Below, piece by piece: positions 1 to 4,884 of a DNA stretch of 7,671 nucleotides. The translations under genes were made by a program, and so were the position numbers. Every line of letters starts with the position of its first letter. Position 1 is the first letter of the stretch. The notes below the pieces were generated by a model. That model did no database searches and was not told the DNA's origin. It saw only the letters and a list, made by a program, of their open reading frames with translations. Origin of the DNA: Nitrospinae bacterium RIFCSPLOWO2_12_39_16 (GTDB lineage Bacteria > Nitrospinota > Nitrospinia > UBA9942); the NCBI GenBank assembly GCA_001805005.1, contig MHDO01000016.1, forward strand, positions 1 to 7,671, in the 5' to 3' direction.

Positions 1-86
1 CAAGATTTAGCCCAAATAGTCATTTGTTATGCAACAAAACCTCATCATGCGTTGAGTGCGTTGTTATTGAACAAGCATAGTAAAGG
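1..86 (+). other. Window edge: possible tail of a plus-strand gene
   Basis: A plus-strand frame is open from base 1 and does not stop until 211-213, well inside the minus-strand nuclease gene. Its first part reads QDLAQIVICYATKPHHAL and onward, which looks protein-like but matches no family I recognise. It could be the C-terminus of a gene starting outside the window, or a chance open frame. Nothing else is seen in these bases. Confidence 0.2.
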
Positions 87-560
87 TTATTTAGGTTTCC
101 ATTCCCTAAATTTTTTCCAAATATCTAATATCATTTTTTCTGTTGCCATGACACTCTTTTTGCCAATATTGGCTCTCTTAAGGTTTCCATTAGACTCTAC
201 AATCAAGCGATAGTGGCAAATTGGTGTTGTTAAAGTGCAAAATTCAAAAAATTGTTCAACTGTAAAAATTTGATAAAACCAATTATCCAGATTTTTCATA
301 TTTCCTCTGCATATAACAAAAAAGTAATTTTTCTTATTTGAAAGCGCTTGAAAAAGTTCAGTAAACATTACACAGCCAAAAAAGTCGCCATGGCTTTTGG
401 AGGAATATTTAATTTCAAAAAAATATTGTTGGTTATTTTTATATCCGATTAAATCACAACTGTTTCCTCTGGCAGGATGTAAATTTTCAAAGCCCAGATT
501 TTCCAAATATTTTTTACATTGGTTTTTTGCCAATGAATCTGATACAGTTTTTTTAAGCAT
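87..560 (-). CDS. PD-(D/E)XK nuclease-like protein, possible restriction endonuclease
   Basis: This 157-residue protein carries the spacing expected of a PD-(D/E)XK nuclease core: E20 in an N-terminal helix, D36 in the stretch GNSCDLIGY, then E49-I-K51 in YFFEIKYSS. In this fold the acidic residues and lysine bind the metal and cleave DNA. The C-terminal half is rich in aromatic residues and has no motif I can name. The gene diverges from an R-M-like cluster at 626-2620, so it may be the nuclease partner of the methyltransferases there, or a Holliday-junction or Mrr-like nuclease. The ATG at 560 is chosen because a good promoter lies just upstream. There is no SD sequence, so translation may be leaderless. 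The fold call is fairly secure; the restriction role is an inference. Confidence 0.65.
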   Translation of the reverse strand: MLKKTVSDSLAKNQCKKYLENLGFENLHPARGNSCDLIGYKNNQQYFFEIKYSSKSHGDFFGCVMFTELFQALSNKKNYFFVICRGNMKNLDNWFYQIFTVEQFFEFCTLTTPICHYRLIVESNGNLKRANIGKKSVMATEKMILDIWKKFREWKPK

Positions 561-568
561 ACTTTGAG

Positions 569-597
569 ATTGTAGATAAATTTTAATAGCTTGTCGA
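569..597 (-). promoter_or_regulatory. Sigma-70-type promoter of the nuclease-like gene
   Basis: On the minus strand, TCGACA (597-592) and TACAAT (574-569) are separated by exactly 17 bases, and each matches consensus at five of six positions. Only 8 bases separate the -10 box from the ATG at 560, so the transcript would begin at or within about two bases of the start codon. Confidence 0.55.
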
Positions 598-625
598 GAG
601 AAATTTTTGAGGCTAAAATAATTTA

Positions 626-1042
626 ATGCGTAAGATTAAAGTTCTTCTAACTAAAATTGAAGATGTAAGAAGAGTAGAAAGAGTTAAATACCTTGCTACT
701 GTTAATTTATCCAAGAAAGTTAAACAAGTAGAGAAATACCTGAAAAGAAAAATAAAGGAAGGTGATGAAATTGATATCGTTGCTAAAAAGGTGGTTTCAG
801 TAGACATATTAGATAGTGATATGGTTAATGAAGAAACAGAGGGTGTTGAAATAAAGTTTGATGGGGTAAGATTTGCAAAGCAAAACAAATCACTTACTTG
901 TAACAGCTATGGAATTAGAATCAAAGCACGCATTGCTGACTTCTATTTGGCGTTTTTCGCCAGTCAGTGGAAAAAAAAATCCACACCCGGCACCATTTCC
1001 TATTACATTGCCAGCACGGATAATTGCTTCTATGCTCAATGA
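626..1042 (+). CDS. Unrecognised charged protein, C-terminal part out of frame (chimeric)
   Basis: The reading frame encodes 138 residues, but only about the first 83 look like a genuine protein. They are a lysine- and valine-rich alternation of strands and helices (start MRKIKVLLTKIEDVRRVERV). From about base 880 the DNA is clearly coding in another frame for a methyltransferase, so the tail here (from about FAKQNKSLTCNSYG) is out-of-frame read-through. I do not recognise the N-terminal part. It could be a small protein of the R-M locus, or the surviving start of a larger gene whose middle was deleted where it joins the methyltransferase fragment. No strong SD is seen before the ATG; TGAGG at 608-612 is too distant. 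The gene diverges from the nuclease-like gene with 65 bases between them. Confidence 0.4.
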   Translation: MRKIKVLLTKIEDVRRVERVKYLATVNLSKKVKQVEKYLKRKIKEGDEIDIVAKKVVSVDILDSDMVNEETEGVEIKFDGVRFAKQNKSLTCNSYGIRIKARIADFYLAFFASQWKKKSTPGTISYYIASTDNCFYAQ

Positions 1043-1400
1043 AAATGATGGAATTGTATTAGACCCGTATTGCGGAAGCGGAACAACTTTATTAGCTGCA
1101 AAACTTCTTCATAAAAAATTTATTGGTATTGATATTTCAGAAGAATATATTAAGTTCTCTGCACAAAGATTGCAAAACGCTTCATCAGAGAAGATAGCCG
1201 TTGAAGAAGAAATACAAAAACATATTGTTCAAAAAACATTCAAGCAGAGAAAAGAAAATGGAGAATTTACTGGCAAGCATAGAATTACCAGTAATTATAA
1301 AATTTTTGAGGAACAGGAAAATGCAGCCAATCAACTGCAACTTTTAGAAGAACAGACAAAATACGCTGCGATACACAACAAAAGGCCTCGACCCGTTTAA
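873..1400 (+). pseudogene. C-terminal half of a beta-class DNA methyltransferase
   Basis: This frame holds the SAM-binding half of an amino-methyltransferase: NPHPAPFPITLP at about residues 36-47, motif I DPYCGSGTT at 64-72, then KKFIGIDISEEYI, the strand and acidic residue that hold the cofactor. In the beta class the catalytic DPPY motif comes first and motif I last. Here everything upstream, including DPPY, is missing: the frame is closed by TAA at 867-869 and opens only with a TTG at 873. An active enzyme is therefore unlikely. The tail from about residue 130 (YKIFEEQENAANQLQ) may belong to a different protein joined by deletion. The fragment overlaps an unrecognised frame upstream and an endonuclease fragment downstream, consistent with a collapsed R-M operon. 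Confidence 0.75.
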
Positions 1401-1599
1401 AAATTTAAATGAAGGAAATATTATTCCTCAATGTCAGAAGTGTAATAGAGCATATAGAAATTTTTGGGTATTTGATGAAAGGGGACGAGTAAGGGGAATA
1501 GCAAAACCAACAATAGTCAAAAAATGCAGCAAAGATATAAAGTGGAAAATTTACAAAATTTTGTATAATGAATTTAAAGGAGCAAACCCAAATGAATGA
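1348..1599 (+). pseudogene. C-terminal remnant of a probable restriction endonuclease
   Basis: A frame not used by its neighbours runs from after a stop at 1345-1347 to TGA at 1597-1599. It encodes GLDPFKNLNEGNIIPQCQ followed by KCNRAYRNFWVFDERGRV. The CQKCNRAY pair of cysteines after NIIPQ resembles the C-terminal end of several type II restriction endonucleases with an HNH- or zinc-like segment; this is recognition by eye, not a search. The start and the catalytic part are absent. The frame overlaps the methyltransferase fragment by about 50 bases, and its stop overlaps the start of the intact methyltransferase at 1592. That tight coupling suggests endonuclease and methyltransferase genes were once translated in series. 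Confidence 0.5.
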
Positions 1600-2620
1600 A
1601 GCTTATTTAAATAAAATAATCAATGAAGACGCATTGAAATCTCTATCTATGCTTGATGAGAACAGCATAGATTTAATATTAACCGACCCACCTTACTTTT
1701 TAGATAAGATGGATGACCGTTGGGATGAAAAGAAAGTAGCCAGCACTAAATATCACCATGTTGTTAAGTCATTGCCTGCTGGTATGAAGTTTGACAAAGA
1801 GCAAGGGAAAAATTTTTATAAGTGGTATTTCAAAATTTCGAAACAGATTTTAAGGGTTTTAAAACCCGGCGGCTTTTTCTTTTCATTTTCAAGTCCAAGA
1901 TTATATCACCGAATGGTCTCTGCAATTGATGATGCTGGGTTTTTGATAAGGGACTGTTTTATTTGGCTGTACACGCAAAATCAGCCGAAGGCCATGAGCT
2001 TGAATCATTTTATTGAGAAATTAAATGAAGACAAAGAAATTAAAAATGCTCTCAAAAACCAGTTGAACGGATGGAAAACTCCTCAAATCAAATCATGCTA
2101 CGAACCAATAGTAATGGCGCAAAAAGAAACAGAAGGAACATTTTTAAACAATTTCAGAAAATATAATGTCGGATTGTTAAATACTAATGTGAAAATCGGC
2201 CAAGATATGTTTCCGTCTAATGTGGTTTCAACTGATAAAATAAATGAAGTTATTGATAAATGTTTTTTGATTTCAAAGCCAGATAAAAAAGAAAAGGGGG
2301 ATTTTAACTTGCACAGAACTGTGAAGCCGTTAAGTTTGTGTGAATATATTATAAACTTAACAACTTACTCAAATGAAGCGGTTGTTCTTGACCCCTTTGC
2401 TGGTAGTGGAACAACATTGGTAGCGGCTAAAAAATTAGGAAGAAAATTTATTGGCATTGATGCAAACAAGGAATACATTGAAACAGCTAAAAGAAGAATT
2501 AAGTCTTTTGAAGTAGATTCTTCTATATATAATGCTGTAAGCGAAGAAAGACAATTAAGAATATTGGAGAAGAAGGCAAGCTATAAAAGGCTAAATAAAG
2601 ACAAAATAAAGGTGGCTTAA
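1592..2620 (+). CDS. Beta-class DNA amino-methyltransferase (probably N6-adenine)
   Basis: This 342-residue enzyme looks complete. The catalytic motif DPPY is at residues 32-35 after SIDLILT, followed by ILRVLKPGGFFFSFSS typical of the catalytic half. A variable central region presumably contacts the target site. HRTVKP follows at about 241-246, motif I DPFAGSGTT at 267-275, and KFIGIDANKEYIETAKRRI. DPPY-first order places it in the beta class, and DPPY rather than SPPY favours adenine. It would transfer a methyl group from S-adenosylmethionine to host DNA, protecting it from a cognate nuclease. The ATG at 1592 is chosen over the in-frame ATG at 1568 because AAAGGAG at 1576-1582 is well spaced for it. 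It overlaps the stop of the endonuclease remnant, and may now act as an orphan or pair with the nuclease-like gene at 87-560. Confidence 0.85.
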   Translation: MNEAYLNKIINEDALKSLSMLDENSIDLILTDPPYFLDKMDDRWDEKKVASTKYHHVVKSLPAGMKFDKEQGKNFYKWYFKISKQILRVLKPGGFFFSFSSPRLYHRMVSAIDDAGFLIRDCFIWLYTQNQPKAMSLNHFIEKLNEDKEIKNALKNQLNGWKTPQIKSCYEPIVMAQKETEGTFLNNFRKYNVGLLNTNVKIGQDMFPSNVVSTDKINEVIDKCFLISKPDKKEKGDFNLHRTVKPLSLCEYIINLTTYSNEAVVLDPFAGSGTTLVAAKKLGRKFIGIDANKEYIETAKRRIKSFEVDSSIYNAVSEERQLRILEKKASYKRLNKDKIKVA

Positions 2621-2630
2621 ATTTTTCAAA

Positions 2631-2667
2631 AATTACAAAAGATGGATTGTAATTGATTATTTTTTGT
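2631..2667 (+). terminator. Weak AT-stem terminator candidate after the methyltransferase
   Basis: AATTACA (2631-2637) and TGTAATT (2648-2654) can form a 7-pair stem with a 10-base loop, followed by a T-rich stretch. The stem has very little GC and overlaps the tmRNA promoter, so termination would be weak. Confidence 0.25.
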
Positions 2668-2681
2668 ATAAAATATATAAT
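2653..2681 (+). promoter_or_regulatory. Promoter of ssrA
   Basis: TTGATT (2653-2658), a 17-base spacer and a perfect TATAAT (2676-2681) lie 31 bases before the mature tmRNA 5' end. Transcription would start near 2688, leaving a short leader for RNase P to remove. This is the strongest promoter match in the window, as expected for a highly expressed stable RNA. Confidence 0.7.
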
Positions 2682-2803
2682 AATATTAGTTTAGAGTCAT
2701 ATTCTTAAAGAGGGGGTGACCTGGTCTCGACGGGAATAGTGATACTAAAGCTGCATGCCGAGGGATCCATTGACCTCGTAAATCCTGATGGAAACTCATA
2801 AGT

Positions 2804-2836
2804 GCAAACACTTATGAATATGCTCTGGCTGCTTAA
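2804..2836 (+). other. tmRNA proteolysis tag frame (ANTYEYALAA)
   Basis: The resume codon GCA at 2804-2806 opens a ten-codon frame reading ANTYEYALAA, ending with TAA at 2834-2836 and continuing TAATTAA. The terminal ALAA is the usual signal read by ClpXP-type proteases. With the alanine carried by the tmRNA, the full tag would be AANTYEYALAA. Confidence 0.93.
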
Positions 2837-3022
2837 TTAACAGCCGGCATCCTCTCTGTCTTTGTCTGTAAGACGGAAAAAGGATGTTATAAATACAGGC
2901 TGGCTACACATCATGTCTGAGGGTGTGGGGCGAGACTAATCAGGCTGGCTGCTCAAGAATCCTGCCTCAGGGAGTTGAGAGCGGCGAGACACTAAATCAG
3001 AGGATAAGCATGTAGTATGCTT

Positions 3023-3070
3023 TCAGTTGAGCATTTTCGGACGCGGGTTCGATTCCCGCCACCTCCACCA
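3023..3070. other. Probable attachment site: tmRNA 3' end shared with recombinase C-terminus
   Basis: These bases serve two genes. On the plus strand they are the last part of tmRNA. On the minus strand they encode the last residues of the serine recombinase remnant (about WWRWRESNPRPKMLN) and its TGA. Integrative elements commonly use tRNA or tmRNA 3' ends as att sites, and some carry the recombinase gene so that its tail is supplied by the target. A second, distal copy of this end is not present in the window. Confidence 0.55.
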
Positions 3071-3167
3071 TTTCAGATTTGCCGAAGAAGTTGCCTCGAG
3101 GCTTCGCCTCTCGGCATTGGTTTCCGCCAAGAAATTCCAGGGGGTTTGAATTCCGCCAAAAGAATTC

Positions 3168-3184
3168 CCGCCGAAAGTCGGCGG
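3168..3184. repeat. Perfect 7-pair hairpin at the recombinase deletion join
   Basis: CCGCCGA (3168-3174) and TCGGCGG (3178-3184) form a GC-rich stem with a 3-base loop in an otherwise AT-rich region. It lies where the recombinase remnant skips from LEP to its extreme C-terminus. It could be a small palindromic insertion or the hot spot for the deletion. Confidence 0.45.
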
Positions 3185-3514
3185 TTCGAGCCAATGATTA
3201 CCTTTTCGCTCAAAATCAGATAATTTCTCCTCAATTGTTTTCTTTTCCGCCATTAAAGTATTTTTTCGCTCTTGGTATTCCGCAAGCTCCAACGCTTCGG
3301 CTAAATATGCATCCGTTAGCCGTTCCAGCTTTTCTTTAATGGCGGGAATACTATCGCGGAGATTTTGAGCGAAAAGGTCTCCCAGTTTAAACAAAGAAAG
3401 GCAAAAAAACAGTCTTTTGCTTAATGGGGTTTCATTTTTTTCTGACAGGTGACTTTTAATGGGTGATCCTCATTTTTCTTTTTGCTTGTTCTTTTTGCTT
3501 TTGAGAAAGAAAGC

Positions 3515-3542
3515 TTGAATGCAGGTAAAAATGTGTTACCAT
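3515..3542 (+). promoter_or_regulatory. Promoter of the RelB-like/RelE-like module
   Basis: TTGAAT (3515-3520), a 16-base spacer and TACCAT (3537-3542) precede the antitoxin gene by 22 bases. The match is moderate, but placement ahead of AAAGGAGG at 3549-3556 and the ATG at 3565 is sensible. Confidence 0.4.
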
Positions 3543-3564
3543 AGAAGAAAAGGAGGCCGTAAAA

Positions 3565-3759
3565 ATGGAGAATATAACACTCGAAGTTATTTACAAAAAA
3601 GTTACTGATCTGCAGCGTGATGTAGTGCAGATTAAAAAGAGTCCGCGTCTTTTAGAAGAGCCGGAGTTACGCAAAGATTTTATATTGCGGATGAGAGATG
3701 TAGAACTGGAAAGGTCAATTATGGTTAATGGCTTTGAAAAGAGATACGGACTAAAATAG
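3565..3759 (+). CDS. Small antitoxin-like protein, partner of a truncated RelE-like toxin
   Basis: This 64-residue protein starts MENITLEVIYKKVTDLQRDV and continues with charged helices (LLEEPELRKDFILRMRDVE), ending ERSIMVNGFEKRYGLK. Its size, helical character and position one base ahead of a RelE-type toxin make it the likely antitoxin, which would bind and neutralise the toxin and repress the operon. I cannot place it in a named family with certainty. A strong SD, AAAGGAGG at 3549-3556, sets the ATG at 3565. Its TAG overlaps the toxin's GTG by one base (TAGTG), implying coupled translation. Because the toxin is broken, this gene is probably a leftover, though it could still act in trans. 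Confidence 0.65.
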   Translation: MENITLEVIYKKVTDLQRDVVQIKKSPRLLEEPELRKDFILRMRDVELERSIMVNGFEKRYGLK

Positions 3760-3866
3760 TGTATAAACTTGTCGTCAAGGAAAGTCTTGACAAAAAATTC
3801 AAAAGACTCCAGAAGAAAGACAAAGAGATGCTGCGGTTAATTAATCGGAAAGTGCAAGATATATGA
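3759..3866 (+). pseudogene. Truncated RelE/ParE-superfamily toxin
   Basis: From GTG at 3759 the frame reads YKLVVKESLDKKFKRLQKKD and then a second helix, stopping after 35 residues. This is the typical first strand and helical hairpin of RelE-family ribosome-dependent mRNA interferases, which are normally about 85-95 residues. All the catalytic C-terminal strands are missing, so no activity is expected. The stop codon TGA at 3864-3866 is the first three bases of TGATATTTCAA, a core of the dispersed repeat found at four other places here. The toxin therefore appears to have been cut by a repeat-associated event. Confidence 0.7.
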
Positions 3867-3874
3867 TATTTCAA
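3864..3874 (+). repeat. Partial copy of the GTGATATTTCAAGACC repeat
   Basis: TGATATTTCAA matches the core of the dispersed repeat (fuller copies at 4135-4165, 6577-6607, 7396-7414 and 7649-7670). It falls exactly at the end of the truncated RelE-like toxin. An 11-base match alone could be chance in AT-rich DNA; its position gives it weight. Confidence 0.4.
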
Positions 3875-4025
3875 ATTTTATTCAAACACACCTTTGAAAC
3901 AGATTTTAAAAAAGGAGCAAAGGAATTCTATGATAAAAAAAATGAAAAATAAAATATTCCCTATAACTGTTTATCTTACTCAAGAGCAAATTGAGGATGC
4001 TTACCGGCAATCATTAGGAAAAAAC

Positions 4026-4037
4026 GGGGTCAGGCTT
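4026..4037 (+). repeat. REP-type end motif GGGGTCAGGCTT, copy 1
   Basis: The same 12 bases occur at 5688-5699, where they stand just ahead of a RAYT transposase remnant. GGGGACAGGCT variants are at 4776-4786 and, inverted, at 6515-6525. Here the motif interrupts a small gene. Confidence 0.6.
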
Positions 4038-4047
4038 GCGTTGTTGC

Positions 4048-4077
4048 ATTATTGTAATACCACAATAATTTTTCTTT
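4048..4077 (+). terminator. AT-rich hairpin with T tract
   Basis: ATTATTGT (4048-4055) and ACAATAAT (4062-4069) form an 8-pair stem with a 6-base loop, followed by a T-rich run. It may end plus-strand transcription from the broken TA genes, or be part of the repeat unit that begins at 4026. Low GC makes it a weak terminator. Confidence 0.35.
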
Positions 4078-4134
4078 ATAGACTTTATCCTCCCCCATCT
4101 TTTTTTCTATCTTATTTATAAAACAACGGTAACA

Positions 4135-4165
4135 GGTCTTGAAATATCAGTTTTTGTAATGATTG
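4135..4165 (-). repeat. Dispersed repeat, inverted copy
   Basis: Read on the minus strand, this 31-base unit matches 6577-6607 at all but one position. The core is TGATATTTCAAGACC, preceded by CAATCATTACAAAAA. The two copies face each other across about 2.4 kb holding three TA modules. The outer bases, CAGG before TCTTGAAATATCA, resemble the GGGGTCAGGC motif, so the two repeat types may be one family. Confidence 0.75.
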
Positions 4166-4192
4166 GGACTGTAGAAATAAATTACCTATCTT

Positions 4193-4465
4193 TCATAGGC
4201 TGCGGCTGCTGAATCCCCCTTTGAAATCAGAAAGAAGCTCTTCCTCAAGCCTAATCCGTTCTTCCACGATTCGTTTTAGCCAAACCTGATAATCACTTGC
4301 CCTGTGAAGTTTAGCGAGATGTTTAGCCTTTTCAATAATTGATGGCGAAAATCGAATTAAAACAGGCTTAACGGTTATTGGTTTTCTCCACTTTGTCTTA
4401 TCATCAGCCTCATCAATTACTATCCTGTCAATTTCTTCTTCTGTCAGTCTTTTTTTGTGTTTCAT
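4193..4465 (-). CDS. brnA: BrnA-type antitoxin
   Basis: This is a 90-residue antitoxin of the CopG-like (ribbon-helix-helix) group that partners BrnT toxins. An acidic N-terminal region (RLTEEEIDRIVIDEADD) is followed by the DNA-binding strand and helices PVLIRFSPSIIEKAKHLAKL, and YQVWLKRIVEERIRLEEELL near the end. It would wrap the toxin through its N-terminal part and repress the operon promoter at 4719-4747. The ATG at 4465 is preferred to a GTG at 4474 because it overlaps the toxin stop as ATGA and has AGGGTGG about 7 bases upstream. The C-terminal tail after LLSDF is glycine- and serine-rich and may be repeat-derived, since the dispersed repeat lies just beyond the stop. Confidence 0.8.
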   Translation of the reverse strand: MKHKKRLTEEEIDRIVIDEADDKTKWRKPITVKPVLIRFSPSIIEKAKHLAKLHRASDYQVWLKRIVEERIRLEEELLSDFKGGFSSRSL

Positions 4466-4710
4466 ATTTGCCACCCTGTAATTATCCTGACAATATTGCC
4501 AGATTTAAGTTGAAAAATTATTTTTAGTTTTCTACCGCTATCAGTCTGACCAATTAGCTGCCAGCGGTCTTTAAACCTTTTATTTCTTCTAATCTGATAA
4601 TCGTTAAAGAATGTTTCAACGGCTTCATTGAAAGTAATATTATGTTCACTGAGCTTATCCTTTTCCCAATCATATTCAAATTTAGATGGAATAAACTCAT
4701 CCCATTTCAC
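4462..4710 (-). CDS. brnT: BrnT-type toxin (ribonuclease)
   Basis: BrnT toxins are small RelE-fold ribonucleases that stop translation under stress. This 82-residue protein shows the family pattern in full: FEYDWEKDKLSEHNITFNEA in the first helices, then NKRFKDRWQLIGQTDSGRKL, then the closing strands IIFQLKSGNIVRIITGWQI. Length is close to the usual 80-95. The last residues GWQI replace the more common SAR-type ending. The start is GTG at 4710; no in-frame ATG fits. No SD is visible, and a -10-like GATAAT lies 8 bases upstream, so the message may be leaderless. Toxin-first order with an ATGA overlap into BrnA is the normal layout of brnTA operons. Confidence 0.82.
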   Translation of the reverse strand: MKWDEFIPSKFEYDWEKDKLSEHNITFNEAVETFFNDYQIRRNKRFKDRWQLIGQTDSGRKLKIIFQLKSGNIVRIITGWQI

Positions 4711-4718
4711 TGTTTAAA

Positions 4719-4747
4719 ATTATCATTGCAACCACAAAATTGCAAGT
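4719..4747 (-). promoter_or_regulatory. brnTA promoter and possible operator
   Basis: On the minus strand GATAAT (4724-4719) is a good -10 box 8 bases before the GTG. The -35 is poor: ACTTGC at 17 bases or TTGCAA at 15. TTGCAA occurs twice, 14 bases apart, and is a candidate binding site for BrnA. Placement of the operator is inference. Confidence 0.35.
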
Positions 4748-4750
4748 ATA

Positions 4751-4774
4751 TTCTTAAATTTCTTAAATAAGAAA
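4751..4774. repeat. Small AT-rich tandem and inverted repeat between TA operons
   Basis: TTCTTAAAT is repeated head to tail (4751-4768), and TTTCTTA (4759-4765) is mirrored by TAAGAAA (4768-4774). It sits immediately before the REP motif at 4776 and upstream of brnT. It may be regulatory or part of the repeat element; AT richness makes chance plausible. Confidence 0.3.
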
Positions 4775-4775
4775 A

Positions 4776-4786
4776 GGGGACAGGCT
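4776..4786 (+). repeat. REP-type end motif GGGGACAGGCT, copy 2
   Basis: This is a one-base variant of the motif at 4026 and 5688, followed by GATTTTT. It lies between the BrnTA operon and the YgiT-type gene, so each of these modules is bounded by a copy. Confidence 0.55.
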
Positions 4787-4884
4787 GATTTTTGGTTAGT
4801 AATTTGGTGATTTGGTTATTTCTTGAAATTAAAACTTCTGGATGCTTATTCTTAGTGAGAAGTTATAAAGTAGGATTTGGATTG

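Larger units (their letters stand above)
2712..3070 (+). ncRNA. ssrA: Transfer-messenger RNA (tmRNA)
   Basis: tmRNA rescues ribosomes stalled on broken messages. It enters the A site charged with alanine, switches the ribosome to its own short frame and adds a degradation tag. The 5' end GGGGGTGACCTGGTCTCGACGG is the standard tmRNA start. GGGGGTG (2712-2718) pairs with CACCTCC just before the discriminator and CCA at 3068-3070, closing the alanine-type acceptor stem with one G-U pair. The T arm, with loop TTCGATT, is at 3043-3059. A tag frame is at 2804-2836, followed by pseudoknot-rich sequence. The 359-base length is normal for a one-piece tmRNA. The CCA is encoded. Its 3' end is also the antisense C-terminus of a recombinase remnant, marking it as an integration site. 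Confidence 0.97.
3023..3394 (-). pseudogene. C-terminal remnant of a large serine recombinase
   Basis: Only the C-terminal part survives. From a TTG at 3394 it reads LGDLFAQNLRDSIP, then a charged coiled-coil-like run (IKEKLERLTDAYLAEALEL, then AEYQERKNTLMAEKK), then DFERKGNHWLEP. This is the style of the region after the zinc ribbon in large serine recombinases. The catalytic resolvase domain with its serine is absent, so the protein is dead. After LEP the frame jumps to PTFGGNSFGGIQTPWNFLAE, which looks like the family's extreme C-terminus, implying an internal deletion of some tens of residues. A perfect hairpin (3168-3184) lies at that join. The final residues are antisense tmRNA. The frame stays open upstream to 3469, but that part may be unrelated sequence. 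Family assignment is by eye. Confidence 0.6.
3930..4121 (+). pseudogene. Fragment of an unrecognised small gene, fused to repeat sequence
   Basis: AAAGGAG at 3911-3917 precedes ATG codons at 3930 and 3942. The frame reads MKNKIFPITVYLTQEQIEDA then YRQSLGKN, a plausible start of a small TA-like protein that I cannot name. After KN the sequence becomes the GGGGTCAGGC repeat (4026-4037), and the remaining residues (VRLALLHYC onward) are repeat-derived, so the gene is truncated. A second frame, ending FETDFKKGAKEFYDKKNEK with TAA at 3950-3952, overlaps the ATG at 3942 by 11 bases. Together they look like the joined remains of a two-gene cassette, lying between the broken RelE-like gene and BrnTA. 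Confidence 0.35.

Noticed and set aside
613..888. Minus-strand open frame of 91 residues, serine- and leucine-rich
   Set aside because: It is the antisense of the plus-strand gene at 626, has low-complexity composition and no promoter or SD.
1481..1489. GGGGACGAG as another REP motif copy
   Set aside because: It matches only the first six bases and lies within good endonuclease-like coding sequence.
3183..3192. GGTTCGAGCC resembling a tRNA T-loop, possible second att copy
   Set aside because: The surrounding bases do not match the tmRNA acceptor or T stem, and they encode the expected recombinase residues WLEP.
2997..3194. Minus-strand frame ending in EVAGIEPASENAQ
   Set aside because: This is another antisense frame of the tmRNA 3' end, a familiar false gene at tRNA-like ends.
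3017..3339. Plus-strand open frames across the tmRNA end and recombinase remnant
   Set aside because: Proline-, phenylalanine- and arginine-rich translations that mirror the recombinase remnant; no protein character.
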